64,000 bases of DNA from Massiliimalia timonensis. Lineage in GTDB: Bacteria > Bacillota > Clostridia > Oscillospirales > Ruminococcaceae. A program made the position numbers and the translations under genes. The stretch spans positions 930,001 to 994,000 of the forward strand of contig NZ_FYDD01000004.1 of the NCBI RefSeq assembly GCF_900186585.1, in the 5' to 3' direction. Numbering within the stretch: the stretch's first letter is position 1; the number at the start of each line of letters is the position of its first letter. Below, in pieces: positions 34,988 through 43,868 of this stretch. Under the pieces are notes generated by a model that was not told the origin of the DNA, made no database searches, and saw only the letters and a program-made list of their open reading frames with translations.

Positions 34988-37195
34988 ATGGCAGAAAAGG
35001 AATGGCTGAACCTGTGCGGCAGTGTCGACCATATTATTTATGCGAACCGCGACAGCGGCTTTGCGGTGATCGAACTGGAAGCGGGAGATGAACTGATTTG
35101 TGCGGTGGGCAATATGCCCGATGTGCAGGAAGGCGCGGAGCTGAGCCTGATGGGGTATTATACCACTCACCCCAATTATGGCTATCAGTTCCGGGTGGAA
35201 ACCTGCGAACAGCGGATGCCGGCAACCGCCGGAGCGATCTGCAAGTACCTGTCTTCCGGCGTGATCAAGGGGATCGGCCCGGCCATTGCCCGCCGTATCG
35301 TGGAAAAATTCGGCGATGATACCCTGCATATCATGGAGCAAAGTCCGCAGCGCCTTGCCGAGATCAAAGGGATCACTGTAAAACGCAGCCAGGAACTGGC
35401 AGAAGAGTTAAAACAGGTGTTTGGCGTGCGCAACCTGATGCTGTTTTTATCCCAGTACGGGATTTCGCCGGCGGTCAGCGTAAAAGTGTGGAAACGCTGG
35501 GGCGTTCTGGCGCAGGACCTGATCCGGGAAAATCCGTATATCCTTTGCGGGCGGATGTTCCAGCTGGAATTTCAGCTTGCGGACCAGATCGCCCGCCAGC
35601 AGGGAATTTCACCGGACAGCGAAATCCGGGTATCGGCCGGGCTGAGCTGCATTTTGATCCACAATTTGAATAACGGCCACACCTGCCTGCCCAGCCGTAA
35701 GCTGATCCAAGCGGCGGAAAAGCTTTTAGAGCTTTCCGGTGATGTGATCGAGGAAAAGCTGGAGGAGGTACTGGAAAAAGGCGAGCTGGTGAGGCTAAAG
35801 AAAAAACAGGAATATTTAGCGCTGCCCGAGCTTTACTCCTCGGAACAGTATATTGCCTCCCGGATCGCCATGATGGTCAGCATCCCGCCGCAGGATGAGC
35901 CGCAGATCGACTTTGTGATCCGCCAAATCGAGGAGGAACGGAACATCCGCTATGAAGGGCTGCAAAAGCAGGCGATCAAAGAAGCGCTGATGAACGAAAT
36001 TTTTATCCTGACCGGGGGGCCGGGTACTGGGAAGACTACCACCCTAAACGGGATTATCGACGTGCTGGAGTACTGCGGAAAAACGCTCTCTATCGCGGCG
36101 CCTACCGGCCGCGCGGCCAAGCGGATCAGTGAGGTGACCGGCAGGGAAGCAAAGACCATCCACCGTCTGCTGGAGGTAGAGATGGGTGACGGGACCCCCC
36201 GCTTCGCCAAGAATGAGCAGGAACCGCTGATCAGCGACGCGGTGGTGATCGACGAGATGTCCATGGTGGACGTGCCGCTGTTTGAGGCGCTGCTGCGGGC
36301 GATGAAGCCCAGTGCGAAGCTGATTTTGGTGGGAGATTACCACCAGCTTCCCTCGGTGGGGGCGGGAAATGTCCTGCATGATCTGCTTGCCAGCGGGGTG
36401 ATCCCCACCATAAGGCTTCAGCAAATTTTCCGCCAGGCCGCGAAAAGCCTGATCGTTACCAACGCGCACCGGATCGTGCAGGGGGAAATGCCCGACCTTA
36501 ATAAAAAGCAGGGAGACTTTTTCTTCCTTTCAAGGAGGGATAACGCCTCTGCCTCCCAAACGATCTTAGACCTCGCCTGCCGCAGGCTGCCCAACAGCTA
36601 CGGATATTCCCCGACTGAGGATATTCAGGTGCTCTGCCCGCAGAGAAAAGGGGAGTTGGGAGTAGAAGAACTAAACAGCAAACTGCAAACGCAGCTCAAC
36701 CCGCCCGGCGCGGGAAAAACAGAGTTTAAAGCGGGGATGTACACCTACCGTTTGGGCGATAAAGTGATGCAGACCAAAAATAATTATGACATCGAATGGC
36801 AGAAAAACGATGAACGGGGCATGGGGATCTTTAACGGGGATATTGGCACGATCTGTATGATCGACAAAGGCTCCCAGACATTGGCGATTGATTTTGAGGG
36901 ACGGATCGCCTATTACCCGTTTGAAATGGCCAGCGACCAGCTGGAGCTGGCTTATGCCATTACTGTCCACAAAAGCCAGGGGAATGAGTTTGAAGCGGTG
37001 GTGATCCCGATCTTGGGCGGGTACGACCGGCTGTACTACCGAAATCTATTGTATACCGCAATCACCCGAGCCAAACAGATCGTGATTTTAGTCGGCAAGG
37101 AAGAACGGATCGCTTATATGGTGGACAACAACCTGAAAAGCGTGCGGTTTACCAACCTGAAACATTTATTAAACGGGATGGTGGAGGAATTTTGA
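34988..37195 (+). CDS. recD2: RecD2-type ATP-dependent DNA helicase
   Basis: 735-residue 5'-3' superfamily 1B helicase that works without RecBC. N-terminal OB-like and helix-hairpin-helix region (SSGVIKGIGPAIARRIVEKFG, IKGITVKRSQEL), Walker A GGPGTGKTT (343-351), APTGRAAKR, DEMSMVD (Walker B), QIFRQA, and the C-terminal motif YAITVHKSQGNEF with YTAITRAK. ATG 34988 is chosen; an ATG at 34910 sits only nine bases after the -10. Overlaps comF by four bases. Confidence 0.93.
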   Translation: MAEKEWLNLCGSVDHIIYANRDSGFAVIELEAGDELICAVGNMPDVQEGAELSLMGYYTTHPNYGYQFRVETCEQRMPATAGAICKYLSSGVIKGIGPAIARRIVEKFGDDTLHIMEQSPQRLAEIKGITVKRSQELAEELKQVFGVRNLMLFLSQYGISPAVSVKVWKRWGVLAQDLIRENPYILCGRMFQLEFQLADQIARQQGISPDSEIRVSAGLSCILIHNLNNGHTCLPSRKLIQAAEKLLELSGDVIEEKLEEVLEKGELVRLKKKQEYLALPELYSSEQYIASRIAMMVSIPPQDEPQIDFVIRQIEEERNIRYEGLQKQAIKEALMNEIFILTGGPGTGKTTTLNGIIDVLEYCGKTLSIAAPTGRAAKRISEVTGREAKTIHRLLEVEMGDGTPRFAKNEQEPLISDAVVIDEMSMVDVPLFEALLRAMKPSAKLILVGDYHQLPSVGAGNVLHDLLASGVIPTIRLQQIFRQAAKSLIVTNAHRIVQGEMPDLNKKQGDFFFLSRRDNASASQTILDLACRRLPNSYGYSPTEDIQVLCPQRKGELGVEELNSKLQTQLNPPGAGKTEFKAGMYTYRLGDKVMQTKNNYDIEWQKNDERGMGIFNGDIGTICMIDKGSQTLAIDFEGRIAYYPFEMASDQLELAYAITVHKSQGNEFEAVVIPILGGYDRLYYRNLLYTAITRAKQIVILVGKEERIAYMVDNNLKSVRFTNLKHLLNGMVEEF

Positions 37196-37920
37196 GCAAG
37201 AATTCGTGTTGGAAGAATATAAAGGCAGGGATCATCCATCTGTTTTTTCCAAACCGCTGCCCGTTTTGTGGTGGTACGATCCCATTTCGCAGCCATTGCT
37301 GCGAGGATTGCCAAAAGAAAAGCGAACTTTGGGAGCCTGTGGTGTGGAAGGAATGCGAGGATTGGCATTTTGACGCGTTTGCCGCCCCATTTTTATATGG
37401 CATGGGTGCGGAGCAGGGCGTGTATGAATTGAAGTTTCACGGAAATATTACCCCGGCAGAACATTTTGGGTACTTTCAGTATCAGTGCCTTGTGCAGGCG
37501 GAGCTTGCCGGGTTTGACGTTATTACCGCTGTCCCGATGGCGAAACGGCAGAAACGGCGCCGCGGGTATAATCAGGCGGCCGAACTTGGAAAGGCAGTTT
37601 CCAGATATTCCGGAAAGCCATATCTGGAACTACTGAAAAAGCCAAAACAGCTTCTGGTACAGCACACCTTATCTTTGGAGGAACGAAAGCGCAATGTGAT
37701 CGGGGCGTTTTGTGTCCGGGAACCGTTTTTGGCGGCGGGGAAGACAGTCCTTTTGGTGGACGACATCCTGACGACCGGCGCAACGATGGACGAATGCGCC
37801 AGGGTGTTAAAACAGGCCGGGGCGAAAAGTGTGATTGCCGCGGCGGTTTGCAGGGTGTCAAAAGAAAAATGGGACTTGGAAAAACAGAATCTTGAAAAGT
37901 ATCGTGACAATATGGTATAA
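37192..37920 (+). CDS. comF: ComF-family phosphoribosyltransferase-like protein
   Basis: 242 residues. N-terminal zinc finger (CPFCGG and CCEDC), the ComF KRRRGYNQAAELGKAVS motif and C-terminal PRPP loop VLLVDDILTTGATMDEC. ComF proteins take part in DNA uptake and processing of transformed DNA; in many Firmicutes they are retained without full competence. Start is TTG at 37192, five bases after GGAGG, overlapping the recD2 stop. Adjacent to a recombination helicase. Confidence 0.9.
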   Translation: MSKNSCWKNIKAGIIHLFFPNRCPFCGGTIPFRSHCCEDCQKKSELWEPVVWKECEDWHFDAFAAPFLYGMGAEQGVYELKFHGNITPAEHFGYFQYQCLVQAELAGFDVITAVPMAKRQKRRRGYNQAAELGKAVSRYSGKPYLELLKKPKQLLVQHTLSLEERKRNVIGAFCVREPFLAAGKTVLLVDDILTTGATMDECARVLKQAGAKSVIAAAVCRVSKEKWDLEKQNLEKYRDNMV

Positions 37921-37974
37921 TAATTAATAGACTTCATTTATTTGGAAGAATCTAAAAAGGACAGGAGAATCGGT

Positions 37975-39369
37975 ATGGCAAGAGTAGAGATCAAAACGCT
38001 ATTTGATGATGTCAGTGCTTACCAGGAACAAAAAGTGACCGTATCCGGATGGGTAAAGACGATCCGCGATTCCAAGGCACTTGGGTTTATGGAACTGAAC
38101 GACGGGAGCTGCTTTAAGAATTTGCAGATCGTCTTTGAAGATAACCGGATCGATAATTTTAAAGAGGTAACAAAGTTTAACGTAGGAAGCGCGGTCACTG
38201 TAACAGGTGATCTGGTGCTTACCCCGCAGGCAAAACAGCCGTTTGAGATCCATGCAGACAGCGTTGTTCTGGAAGGCGCTTCCAGTAACGATTACCCATT
38301 GCAGAAAAAACGCCATTCTATGGAATTTCTGCGTTCGATTGCGCACTTGCGTCCGCGTGCCAATACCTTTTCCGCGGTATTCCGGGTGCGTTCCGTGGCG
38401 GCATTTGCGATCCACAAATTTTTCAACGAACGCGGTTTTGTTTACGCACACACCCCGTTGATCACCGGCAGCGACTGTGAAGGCGCCGGCGAGATGTTCC
38501 GGGTCACTACCTTGGATGCGAAAAACCCGCCGCTGTGCGAGGACGGCAGTGTGGATTACGCTCAGGACTTTTTCGGGAAACCCACCAGCCTGACCGTTTC
38601 CGGGCAGCTGGAAGCGGAATGCATGGCTATGGCGTTTGGAAAGGTATACACCTTTGGGCCGACTTTCCGGGCGGAAAATTCCAACACGACCCGCCATGCG
38701 GCTGAATTTTGGATGATCGAGCCTGAAATTGCCTTTGCTGATCTGGCGCAGGATATGGAGCTGGCGCGGGATATGGTCAAATATGTTTTGGCATATGTGC
38801 TGGAGCAGTGCCCGGACGAGATGCAGTTTTTCAATAATTTCTTCGACAAGGGCCTGATCGAACGGTTAAAAGCATTGGTCGATTCCGAATTTGCGCATGT
38901 CACCTACACTGAGGCGATCGAAATTCTGGAACAGCATAAGGAGCAGTTCGATTATCCGGTTTACTGGGGCTGTGATTTGCAATCAGAACATGAACGTTAC
39001 CTGACAGAGCAGGTATTCAAGTGCCCTGTTTTTGTGACAGACTACCCGAAAGAGATCAAGGCGTTTTATATGCGCTTAAACGACGATGGGAAAACCGTTG
39101 CGGCAATGGATATGCTGGTGCCGGGGATCGGGGAGCTCATTGGAGGAAGCCAGCGCGAGGAACGTCTGGAGGTTTTGGAAGCGCGTATCAGAGAACTGGG
39201 GATGGATCCGGAGGATTATTCCTGGTATCTGGATCTGCGCCGGTTCGGCGGCACCAAGCACGCAGGCTTTGGGCTGGGCTTTGAGCGGATGATCATGTAT
39301 ATCACCGGGGTCTCCAATATCCGCGACGTACTGCCGTTCCCAAGAACCACAGGAACAGCGGAATATTAA
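37975..39369 (+). CDS. asnS: Asparaginyl-tRNA synthetase
   Basis: 464-residue class IIb synthetase. N-terminal OB anticodon-binding fold ([25 protein letters not shown]), motif 2 [21 protein letters not shown], motif 3 [15 protein letters not shown]. The [11 protein letters not shown] and [10 protein letters not shown] patterns separate AsnRS from AspRS. ATG 37975 with AGGAG (37963-37967) seven bases upstream. No T-box is seen in the 54 bases before it. Probably read from upstream genes; closed by a terminator. Confidence 0.95.
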   Translation: MARVEIKTLFDDVSAYQEQKVTVSGWVKTIRDSKALGFMELNDGSCFKNLQIVFEDNRIDNFKEVTKFNVGSAVTVTGDLVLTPQAKQPFEIHADSVVLEGASSNDYPLQKKRHSMEFLRSIAHLRPRANTFSAVFRVRSVAAFAIHKFFNERGFVYAHTPLITGSDCEGAGEMFRVTTLDAKNPPLCEDGSVDYAQDFFGKPTSLTVSGQLEAECMAMAFGKVYTFGPTFRAENSNTTRHAAEFWMIEPEIAFADLAQDMELARDMVKYVLAYVLEQCPDEMQFFNNFFDKGLIERLKALVDSEFAHVTYTEAIEILEQHKEQFDYPVYWGCDLQSEHERYLTEQVFKCPVFVTDYPKEIKAFYMRLNDDGKTVAAMDMLVPGIGELIGGSQREERLEVLEARIRELGMDPEDYSWYLDLRRFGGTKHAGFGLGFERMIMYITGVSNIRDVLPFPRTTGTAEY

Positions 39370-39378
39370 CAAAGAGAA

Positions 39379-39410
39379 AAAGCAAGCCGTGAAAAGCGGC
39401 TTGCTTTCTT
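39379..39410 (+). terminator. Intrinsic terminator of asnS
   Basis: AAAGCAAGCCG / CGGCTTGCTTT, short T-run interrupted by C. It lies just before the structured element at 39418. Confidence 0.8.
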
Positions 39411-39417
39411 GATATGA

Positions 39418-39537
39418 GAGGATTCGTGTGCAAAATACTTTTTCACACCCCTTTTTTGTGCCTTTGCTGCAAAAAGCAAAGCGGCAATCGGCTTCGCCGA
39501 GCGGCACAAATTCCGAAGAAAGGAATGATTGATTTTT
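39418..39537 (+). repeat. Structured leader element, copy B (upstream of larE)
   Basis: Same element as 31736-31857. P0 GTGTG (39426-39430) with CACAC (39444-39448) extended by AAAA/TTTT; P1 TTTGTGCC (39455-39462) with GGCACAAA (39503-39510); P2 TTTGC (39463-39467) with GCAAA (39476-39480); P3 TCGGC (39488-39492) with GCCGA (39496-39500); P4 ATTCC (39510-39514) with GGAAT (39522-39526). P1-P3 make a three-way junction, and P4 contains the ribosome site. The two copies are identical from AAATTCC through AAAGGAATG and again at GATTTTTATG. Confidence 0.8.
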
Positions 39538-40347
39538 ATGGAACGGATCAAGGAACTGACCCAAAAACTTTTGGGGTGCGGAAAAAACGGGATATGCCTG
39601 GCGTTTTCTGGCGGGGTGGATTCCGCAGTATTATTAAAGCTGGCTGTCGACGCCGGGCTCCCAGTACTGGCGGTAACGTTCCATACCATGCTGCATCCGG
39701 CCGCGGATCTGGAACAGGCAAAAAAACTGGCGAAGCAAATGGGGGCGCCGCACCGGGTCCTTCCGATCAACGAGTTTCAAAATCCAAAGGTCATGGAAAA
39801 CCCGCCGGACCGATGTTACCACTGTAAATTTATGCTGTTTGAACAGCTGGCGGATGTTGCGCGGGAGCAGGGGCTTGGCTGTATCATGGATGGAACTAAT
39901 TTTGACGACCTTGGAGAGTACCGTCCGGGACTGCGCGCTTTGCAGGAATGGAACGTCCATAGCCCGCTGGCCGAATGCCATGTCACTAAGGCAGAGGTCC
40001 GTGAAATCGCGGCAAAGCTGGGGCTGTCAGTGGCGTCTAAACCCTCTGCGCCTTGTATGGCGACACGATTCCCGTATGGCGACCGTTTCACCCGCGAATC
40101 GTTAGAGCAGGTGGAGCGTGCGGAAGCGCAGTTAAAGGAACTGGGGTTTTATAATGTCAGAGTGCGCTGCCATCGGGGGATTGCCCGGATCGAGGTGGAT
40201 AAAAAGGATCTAGGGCTGGCGGTCCAGTATGGGGAAGAGATCGTTTCCATCGTAAAATCGCAGGGCTTTGATTATGTTACCTTGGACTTAGAGGGCTTCC
40301 GTAGCGGGAGCATGGATCTTCACGTACAGCGGGAGAAGGTTGATTGA
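39538..40347 (+). CDS. larE: LarE-like ATP-dependent sulfur transferase
   Basis: 269 residues. PP-loop SGGVDS (24-29) for ATP, the LarE/TtuA-like RCYHCK, and KPSAPCMATRFPYG. Three cysteines (C93, C96, C173) match the LarE subtype that holds a [4Fe-4S] cluster and recycles sulfur, rather than the sacrificial single-Cys type. LarE modifies a nicotinate nucleotide for the nickel-pincer cofactor of lactate racemase; larA, larB and larC are not in the window. Start ATG 39538; an in-frame TTG at 39529 would add three residues and lies closer to the ribosome site. Preceded by the structured element. Confidence 0.85.
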   Translation: MERIKELTQKLLGCGKNGICLAFSGGVDSAVLLKLAVDAGLPVLAVTFHTMLHPAADLEQAKKLAKQMGAPHRVLPINEFQNPKVMENPPDRCYHCKFMLFEQLADVAREQGLGCIMDGTNFDDLGEYRPGLRALQEWNVHSPLAECHVTKAEVREIAAKLGLSVASKPSAPCMATRFPYGDRFTRESLEQVERAEAQLKELGFYNVRVRCHRGIARIEVDKKDLGLAVQYGEEIVSIVKSQGFDYVTLDLEGFRSGSMDLHVQREKVD

Positions 40348-40372
40348 CATCAAGAACATTTTGTGGTAATAT
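40344..40372 (+). promoter_or_regulatory. Promoter of riboswitch-controlled MATE gene
   Basis: TTGACA (40344-40349), 17-base spacer, TAATAT (40367-40372); the -35 overlaps the larE stop codon. Confidence 0.75.
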
Positions 40373-40393
40373 GATCACAAGAAAATATAAAAA

Positions 40394-40476
40394 TTATCCT
40401 TACCGCCGGGTAAGGAAGGAACGTTGGGTTTCGTATCGGTAGGCCATGGTAGATACGAAATGCCGGCGTTTTTTTG
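40394..40476 (+). ncRNA. Guanidine-IV (mepA motif) riboswitch
   Basis: Leader of a MATE exporter. P1 CCTTAC (40398-40403) with GTAAGG (40410-40415) and a GC-rich loop able to pair with the CGG of the next loop. Terminator: CGTTGG (40422-40427) with CCGGCG (40463-40468) stacked on TTTCGTATC (40429-40437) with GATACGAAA (40452-40460), then seven T. The layout and the downstream mepA-type gene fit the guanidine-IV class, in which guanidinium prevents termination. Recognised from memory of the class, not from an alignment. Confidence 0.8.
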
Positions 40477-40493
40477 TTGTTTAGGAGGAAATG

Positions 40494-41819
40494 ATGAAAC
40501 ACAGACCTTATTTGGGAGAATATGTAAAATATACTTCTTTGAATGTCCTTGGTATGATTGGCCTGTCCTGCTATATTTTGGCGGATACCTTTTTTGTGGC
40601 GAAAGGACTTGGTACGAACGGGTTGGCCGCCTTGAATCTGGCGATCCCGATCTACAGCTTTGTCCATGGATGCGGGCTGATGCTTGGCATGGGAGGCGCT
40701 ACCAAATATTCGATTTTGCAAAGCCAGAAGCATACAGGGGCTTCCAACAGGGTTTTTACGGGTACGCTCTGCGCTGCCGCCGCCTTTGCCTTGATGTTTG
40801 TAATGGCGGGGCTCTTCCTATCCAAGATGATCACGCAGGCTTTGGGGGCGGATCTGGCTGTCTTTGCAATGACGAACACCTATCTGCGGGTGATTTTGCT
40901 TTTTTCCCCTGCGTTTTTGCTCAACGATGTCCTGCTGTGCTTTGTCCGGAATGATGGGAACCCAAAGCTTGCCATGATGGCAATGCTGGGAGGAAGCATG
41001 TCGAACATCCTACTGGATTACCTGTTTATCTTTCCGCTTGATATGGGGATTTTTGGGGCGGTATTCGCAACTGGGCTGGCGCCGGTCATCAGTATTTTGA
41101 TTTTATCCCCCCACTGGCTGGGACGAAAACGGGGATTTCATTTTATGTTCGGTGCAGGAATATTAAAAGGGGTATTGCCGCTTCTTTCTTTGGGATTCCC
41201 TTCCCTGGTGACGGAGGTTTCTTCGGGGATCGTGATCATCGTGTTTAACATGATTTTGCTGAAGTTTCAAGGGAATGTGGGAGTAGCCGCTTATGGGGTG
41301 GTTGCAAACCTTTCTTTGGTGATCATTGCGATCTATACCGGTATCGCGCAGGGCATCCAGCCGCTGTTGAGCAAAGGATACGGAAGCGGGAACAAAGAAC
41401 AGGTGAAGCGGGTCCTGCATTATGGGATCATCACTGTGCTGCTCCTCTCCTGCGTGATCTATACGCTGATCTTTTGTCTTGATGGTCCGATTGCTTCGGT
41501 CTTTAACAGCGAGCACAACCGGCAGCTGCAAGAGATTGCCCAAACTGGGTTAAAGCTTTATTTTACAGGTATCTGGTTTGCGGGGACCAACATTATCCTG
41601 TCCGGTTATTTCACTTCTACTGACTGCGCAAAGCCGGCACATGGGATCTCTCTGCTGCGGGGATTGATCGTGATTGTCCCGATGGCGTTCCTTTTATCGG
41701 CTTTGTGGGGGACTGCCGGGGTATGGCTCGCATTTCCAGTTACAGAGCTGATTGTCGCCATATCCAGCTTTTACCTGTATAGAAGGCTCAGGGATAGACC
41801 TGATAGGATAGAAGCATAA
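40494..41819 (+). CDS. mepA: MepA-like MATE exporter, probable guanidinium exporter
   Basis: 441-residue, about 12-helix MATE protein. Start of family domain LGEYVKYTSLNVLGMIGLSCYILADTFFVAKGLG; second repeat LSLGFPSLVTEVSSGIVIIVF and YTGIAQGIQPLLSKGYG. Control by a guanidine-IV type riboswitch suggests export of guanidinium, although MepA homologues are also multidrug exporters. ATG 40494 lies five bases after AGGAGG (40483-40488); the adjacent ATG at 40491 is too close. Bidirectional terminator follows. Confidence 0.9.
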   Translation: MKHRPYLGEYVKYTSLNVLGMIGLSCYILADTFFVAKGLGTNGLAALNLAIPIYSFVHGCGLMLGMGGATKYSILQSQKHTGASNRVFTGTLCAAAAFALMFVMAGLFLSKMITQALGADLAVFAMTNTYLRVILLFSPAFLLNDVLLCFVRNDGNPKLAMMAMLGGSMSNILLDYLFIFPLDMGIFGAVFATGLAPVISILILSPHWLGRKRGFHFMFGAGILKGVLPLLSLGFPSLVTEVSSGIVIIVFNMILLKFQGNVGVAAYGVVANLSLVIIAIYTGIAQGIQPLLSKGYGSGNKEQVKRVLHYGIITVLLLSCVIYTLIFCLDGPIASVFNSEHNRQLQEIAQTGLKLYFTGIWFAGTNIILSGYFTSTDCAKPAHGISLLRGLIVIVPMAFLLSALWGTAGVWLAFPVTELIVAISSFYLYRRLRDRPDRIEA

Positions 41820-41820
41820 A

Positions 41821-41855
41821 AAAGCGGTATTCCCCAAAATGGGAATACCGTTTTA
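41821..41855. terminator. Bidirectional terminator
   Basis: CGGTATTCCC (41825-41834) with GGGAATACCG (41841-41850), flanked by A-run and TTTT, between convergent mepA and the Spo0A-like gene. Confidence 0.9.
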
Positions 41856-41858
41856 TCG

Positions 41859-42596
41859 TTATAATTCTGCATCTAGTTGTAGTTTTTCTGCAATTGTCAG
41901 GATAAATTGGCTGTTGCTTGGTTTCCGCGACAAGTCAGAAAAGTAATTTTGAAGCTCCTTTGGGTTGCAGTGATCCCAAGAGGTGACGATCGCGTGACGG
42001 ATTGCCCGTTCCACACTGACCGGAGTGGTGTTAAATTCCTTAGCAATCGCAGGATAAAGTCCCTTTGTGATGGATTCCAGTTCACGGCTTCCGCGCAATG
42101 CCAATAAAATTGCATGGCGCAGATAACGGTACCCTTTTAAATTGGCCGGGATACTCAGCGAATGCAGAGTAGTACTGACTAACTGCTCAGGTGAGTAAAC
42201 CGGGCAGTGAAGAAAATAATCTGGTGACTGAATGATCGAAGAACAAATTTCACCAATCGTAGTGTTGGCATAAGGCCGTGATAAATAAAAGGCCGCGCCG
42301 GCTTTCTGGGCAAAATTTTTCTTTTCTGTAGTTGGGTCCGGGTCGGTAATGATAAATTGAGGAAAATAATTAGGAATCGCAGAAACCGCCTTGATCATTC
42401 CAAAGCCTGATATATGTTTCATGTCAGCAAGTAGTACAATGATGTGAGGGTGATAGTTACAGATATAATCAAAAATAGTAAAAGCATCCGGCTGAACCTC
42501 TTGGACTTCAAAACGGTCAGGATCAACCCAACAATTCCAAGTATCTTCCCAGAACTGAGTATTATCACAAATCAGGATACGAATCTTTTGCGCCAT
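41859..42596 (-). CDS. Spo0A-family regulator with degenerate receiver domain
   Basis: 245 residues. C-terminal half (about 138-245) is a Spo0A DNA-binding domain: ITKGLYPAIAKEFNTTPVSV followed by ERAIRHAI, the recognition helix, and KPSNSQFILTIAEKL. The N-terminal receiver is recognisable in shape (ILICDNTQFWED, VLLADMKHISGFG, LSRPYAN), but by my alignment the phosphoacceptor Asp is replaced by Leu56, the acidic pocket keeps only D11, and the conserved Lys is Arg107. It probably cannot be phosphorylated by the usual phosphorelay. GGAGAGGGAG precedes the ATG, and a 0A box lies in its own leader. Confidence 0.85.
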   Translation of the reverse strand: MAQKIRILICDNTQFWEDTWNCWVDPDRFEVQEVQPDAFTIFDYICNYHPHIIVLLADMKHISGFGMIKAVSAIPNYFPQFIITDPDPTTEKKNFAQKAGAAFYLSRPYANTTIGEICSSIIQSPDYFLHCPVYSPEQLVSTTLHSLSIPANLKGYRYLRHAILLALRGSRELESITKGLYPAIAKEFNTTPVSVERAIRHAIVTSWDHCNPKELQNYFSDLSRKPSNSQFILTIAEKLQLDAEL

Positions 42597-42608
42597 ATCT
42601 CCCTCTCC

Positions 42609-42658
42609 TTCGACAATTTAACAGTTATTATTTTACCATATTTCTCCAGTTGCCACAA
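42609..42658 (-). promoter_or_regulatory. Promoter and 0A box of Spo0A-like gene
   Basis: Minus-strand TTGTGG (42653-42658), 17-base spacer with TGG before TAAAAT (42630-42635). TTGTCGAA (plus complement 42609-42616), a match to the 0A core TGTCGAA, lies between the start of transcription and the ribosome site, a repressing position. Confidence 0.6.
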
Positions 42659-42740
42659 TTCAGAAAATCACTTATAAATTTCTTTGGCATTTGAGAAATA
42701 CTACTAAAATTTTTCGGGATTTATGGCGAAAAACATCGAA

Positions 42741-42774
42741 AAAAGGCTAGACATCGAAATGCCTAGCCAAAAAA
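42741..42774 (-). terminator. Intrinsic terminator of upp
   Basis: GGCTAG / CTAGCC (42745-42750 with 42763-42768) with T-run on the minus strand. Confidence 0.8.
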
Positions 42775-42779
42775 TCGAA

Positions 42780-43409
42780 TTATTTTGTGCCAAAAATACG
42801 GTCGCCGGCATCACCAAGTCCCGGAACGATATACGCATGCTCGTTTAAAGACTGGTCCTTGGAAGCACAGTAAATGGAAACGTCTGGATGCGCTTTTTGC
42901 AGTGCCTCCAGCCCCTCGGGTGCGGCGATGATACACATAAATTTAATATTGGTCACACCGCGCTGTTTGATCTGGTTGATTGCATCGATCGCAGAAGCTC
43001 CGGTTGCCAGCATCGGGTCTAGCACGATCACTTCACGGCGCTCAATATCGACTGGAAATTTTGCGTAATATTCAACAGCCTGCTTAGTGTCAGGATCACG
43101 GTATAAGCCGATATGTCCAACCTTTGCGGCAGGAACCATCTTTAATACGCCGTCTACCATCCCTAATCCTGCGCGCAGGATCGGAACAAATGCCAATTTA
43201 CTGCCGGCAATGATTTTTGTTTTTGCAACGGCAATAGGCGTTTCGATCTCAACCTCTTTTAAGGGGAGGTCGCGGGTCGCCTCATAGCACATCAGCATAG
43301 CGATTTCGGAAACCAATTCCCGGAACTCTTTTGAACCGGTATTTTTGTCGCGGAGAAGCGAAATTTTGTGTTGGATCAATGGATGATCCATGATCATTGG
43401 AGTAGCCAT
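42780..43409 (-). CDS. upp: Uracil phosphoribosyltransferase
   Basis: 209 residues, uracil salvage to UMP with PRPP. Typical marks: [36 protein letters not shown] (PRPP loop) and the C-terminal [19 protein letters not shown] lies ten bases before the ATG. It is the last gene of tsaE-tsaB-rpiB-upp, 21 bases after rpiB; pairing with rpiB, which supplies ribose 5-phosphate, is a common arrangement. Confidence 0.97.
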   Translation of the reverse strand: MATPMIMDHPLIQHKISLLRDKNTGSKEFRELVSEIAMLMCYEATRDLPLKEVEIETPIAVAKTKIIAGSKLAFVPILRAGLGMVDGVLKMVPAAKVGHIGLYRDPDTKQAVEYYAKFPVDIERREVIVLDPMLATGASAIDAINQIKQRGVTNIKFMCIIAAPEGLEALQKAHPDVSIYCASKDQSLNEHAYIVPGLGDAGDRIFGTK

Positions 43410-43430
43410 AGTAAAAATCCCTTTCTTATT

Positions 43431-43868
43431 TTATTCTTTTTCTAAATTCATCATTTTTTCTACACGAAGGGCATGCCTGCCGCCTTCAAATCCTGTGTTT
43501 AAAAATACATCCAACAGTTCACACGCTAACCCAGGGCCGATAACACGTGCCCCAAAGGCGATAATATTGGAATCGTTGTGAAGCCGGGTGTATTTTGCGG
43601 AAAAATAATCGTGGCAAAGCGCCGCACGGATCCCGTGGATTTTATTTGCAGCCATCGAAATCCCGATCCCGGTACCGCAGATCAGGACCCCTTTTTCGCA
43701 TTCCCCGCTTAAAACGCTTTCACAGACAGGCTTTGCAATATCCGGATAATCGCAGGATTCTTCGGTGTAGGTACCAAAATCCTTAAAGGGGATCTGTTTT
43801 TCTGCCAGATGTTTCATCAATTCTGCTTTCAGTGTCACGCCACCGTGATCACAGCCAATCGCTATCAT
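43431..43868 (-). CDS. rpiB: Ribose-5-phosphate isomerase B
   Basis: 145 residues; interconverts ribulose and ribose 5-phosphate. Starts IAIGCDHGGVTLK, with CGTGIGISMAANKIHGIRAA (active-site Cys) and HNDSNIIAFGARVIG near the end. Start overlaps the tsaB stop by four bases (ATGA). Confidence 0.95.
   Translation of the reverse strand: MIAIGCDHGGVTLKAELMKHLAEKQIPFKDFGTYTEESCDYPDIAKPVCESVLSGECEKGVLICGTGIGISMAANKIHGIRAALCHDYFSAKYTRLHNDSNIIAFGARVIGPGLACELLDVFLNTGFEGGRHALRVEKMMNLEKE

Noticed and set aside
39414-39827. A 137-codon frame spanning the structured element and larE start
   Set aside because: Different frame from larE, no homology, and it runs through the hairpins; larE explains the coding part.
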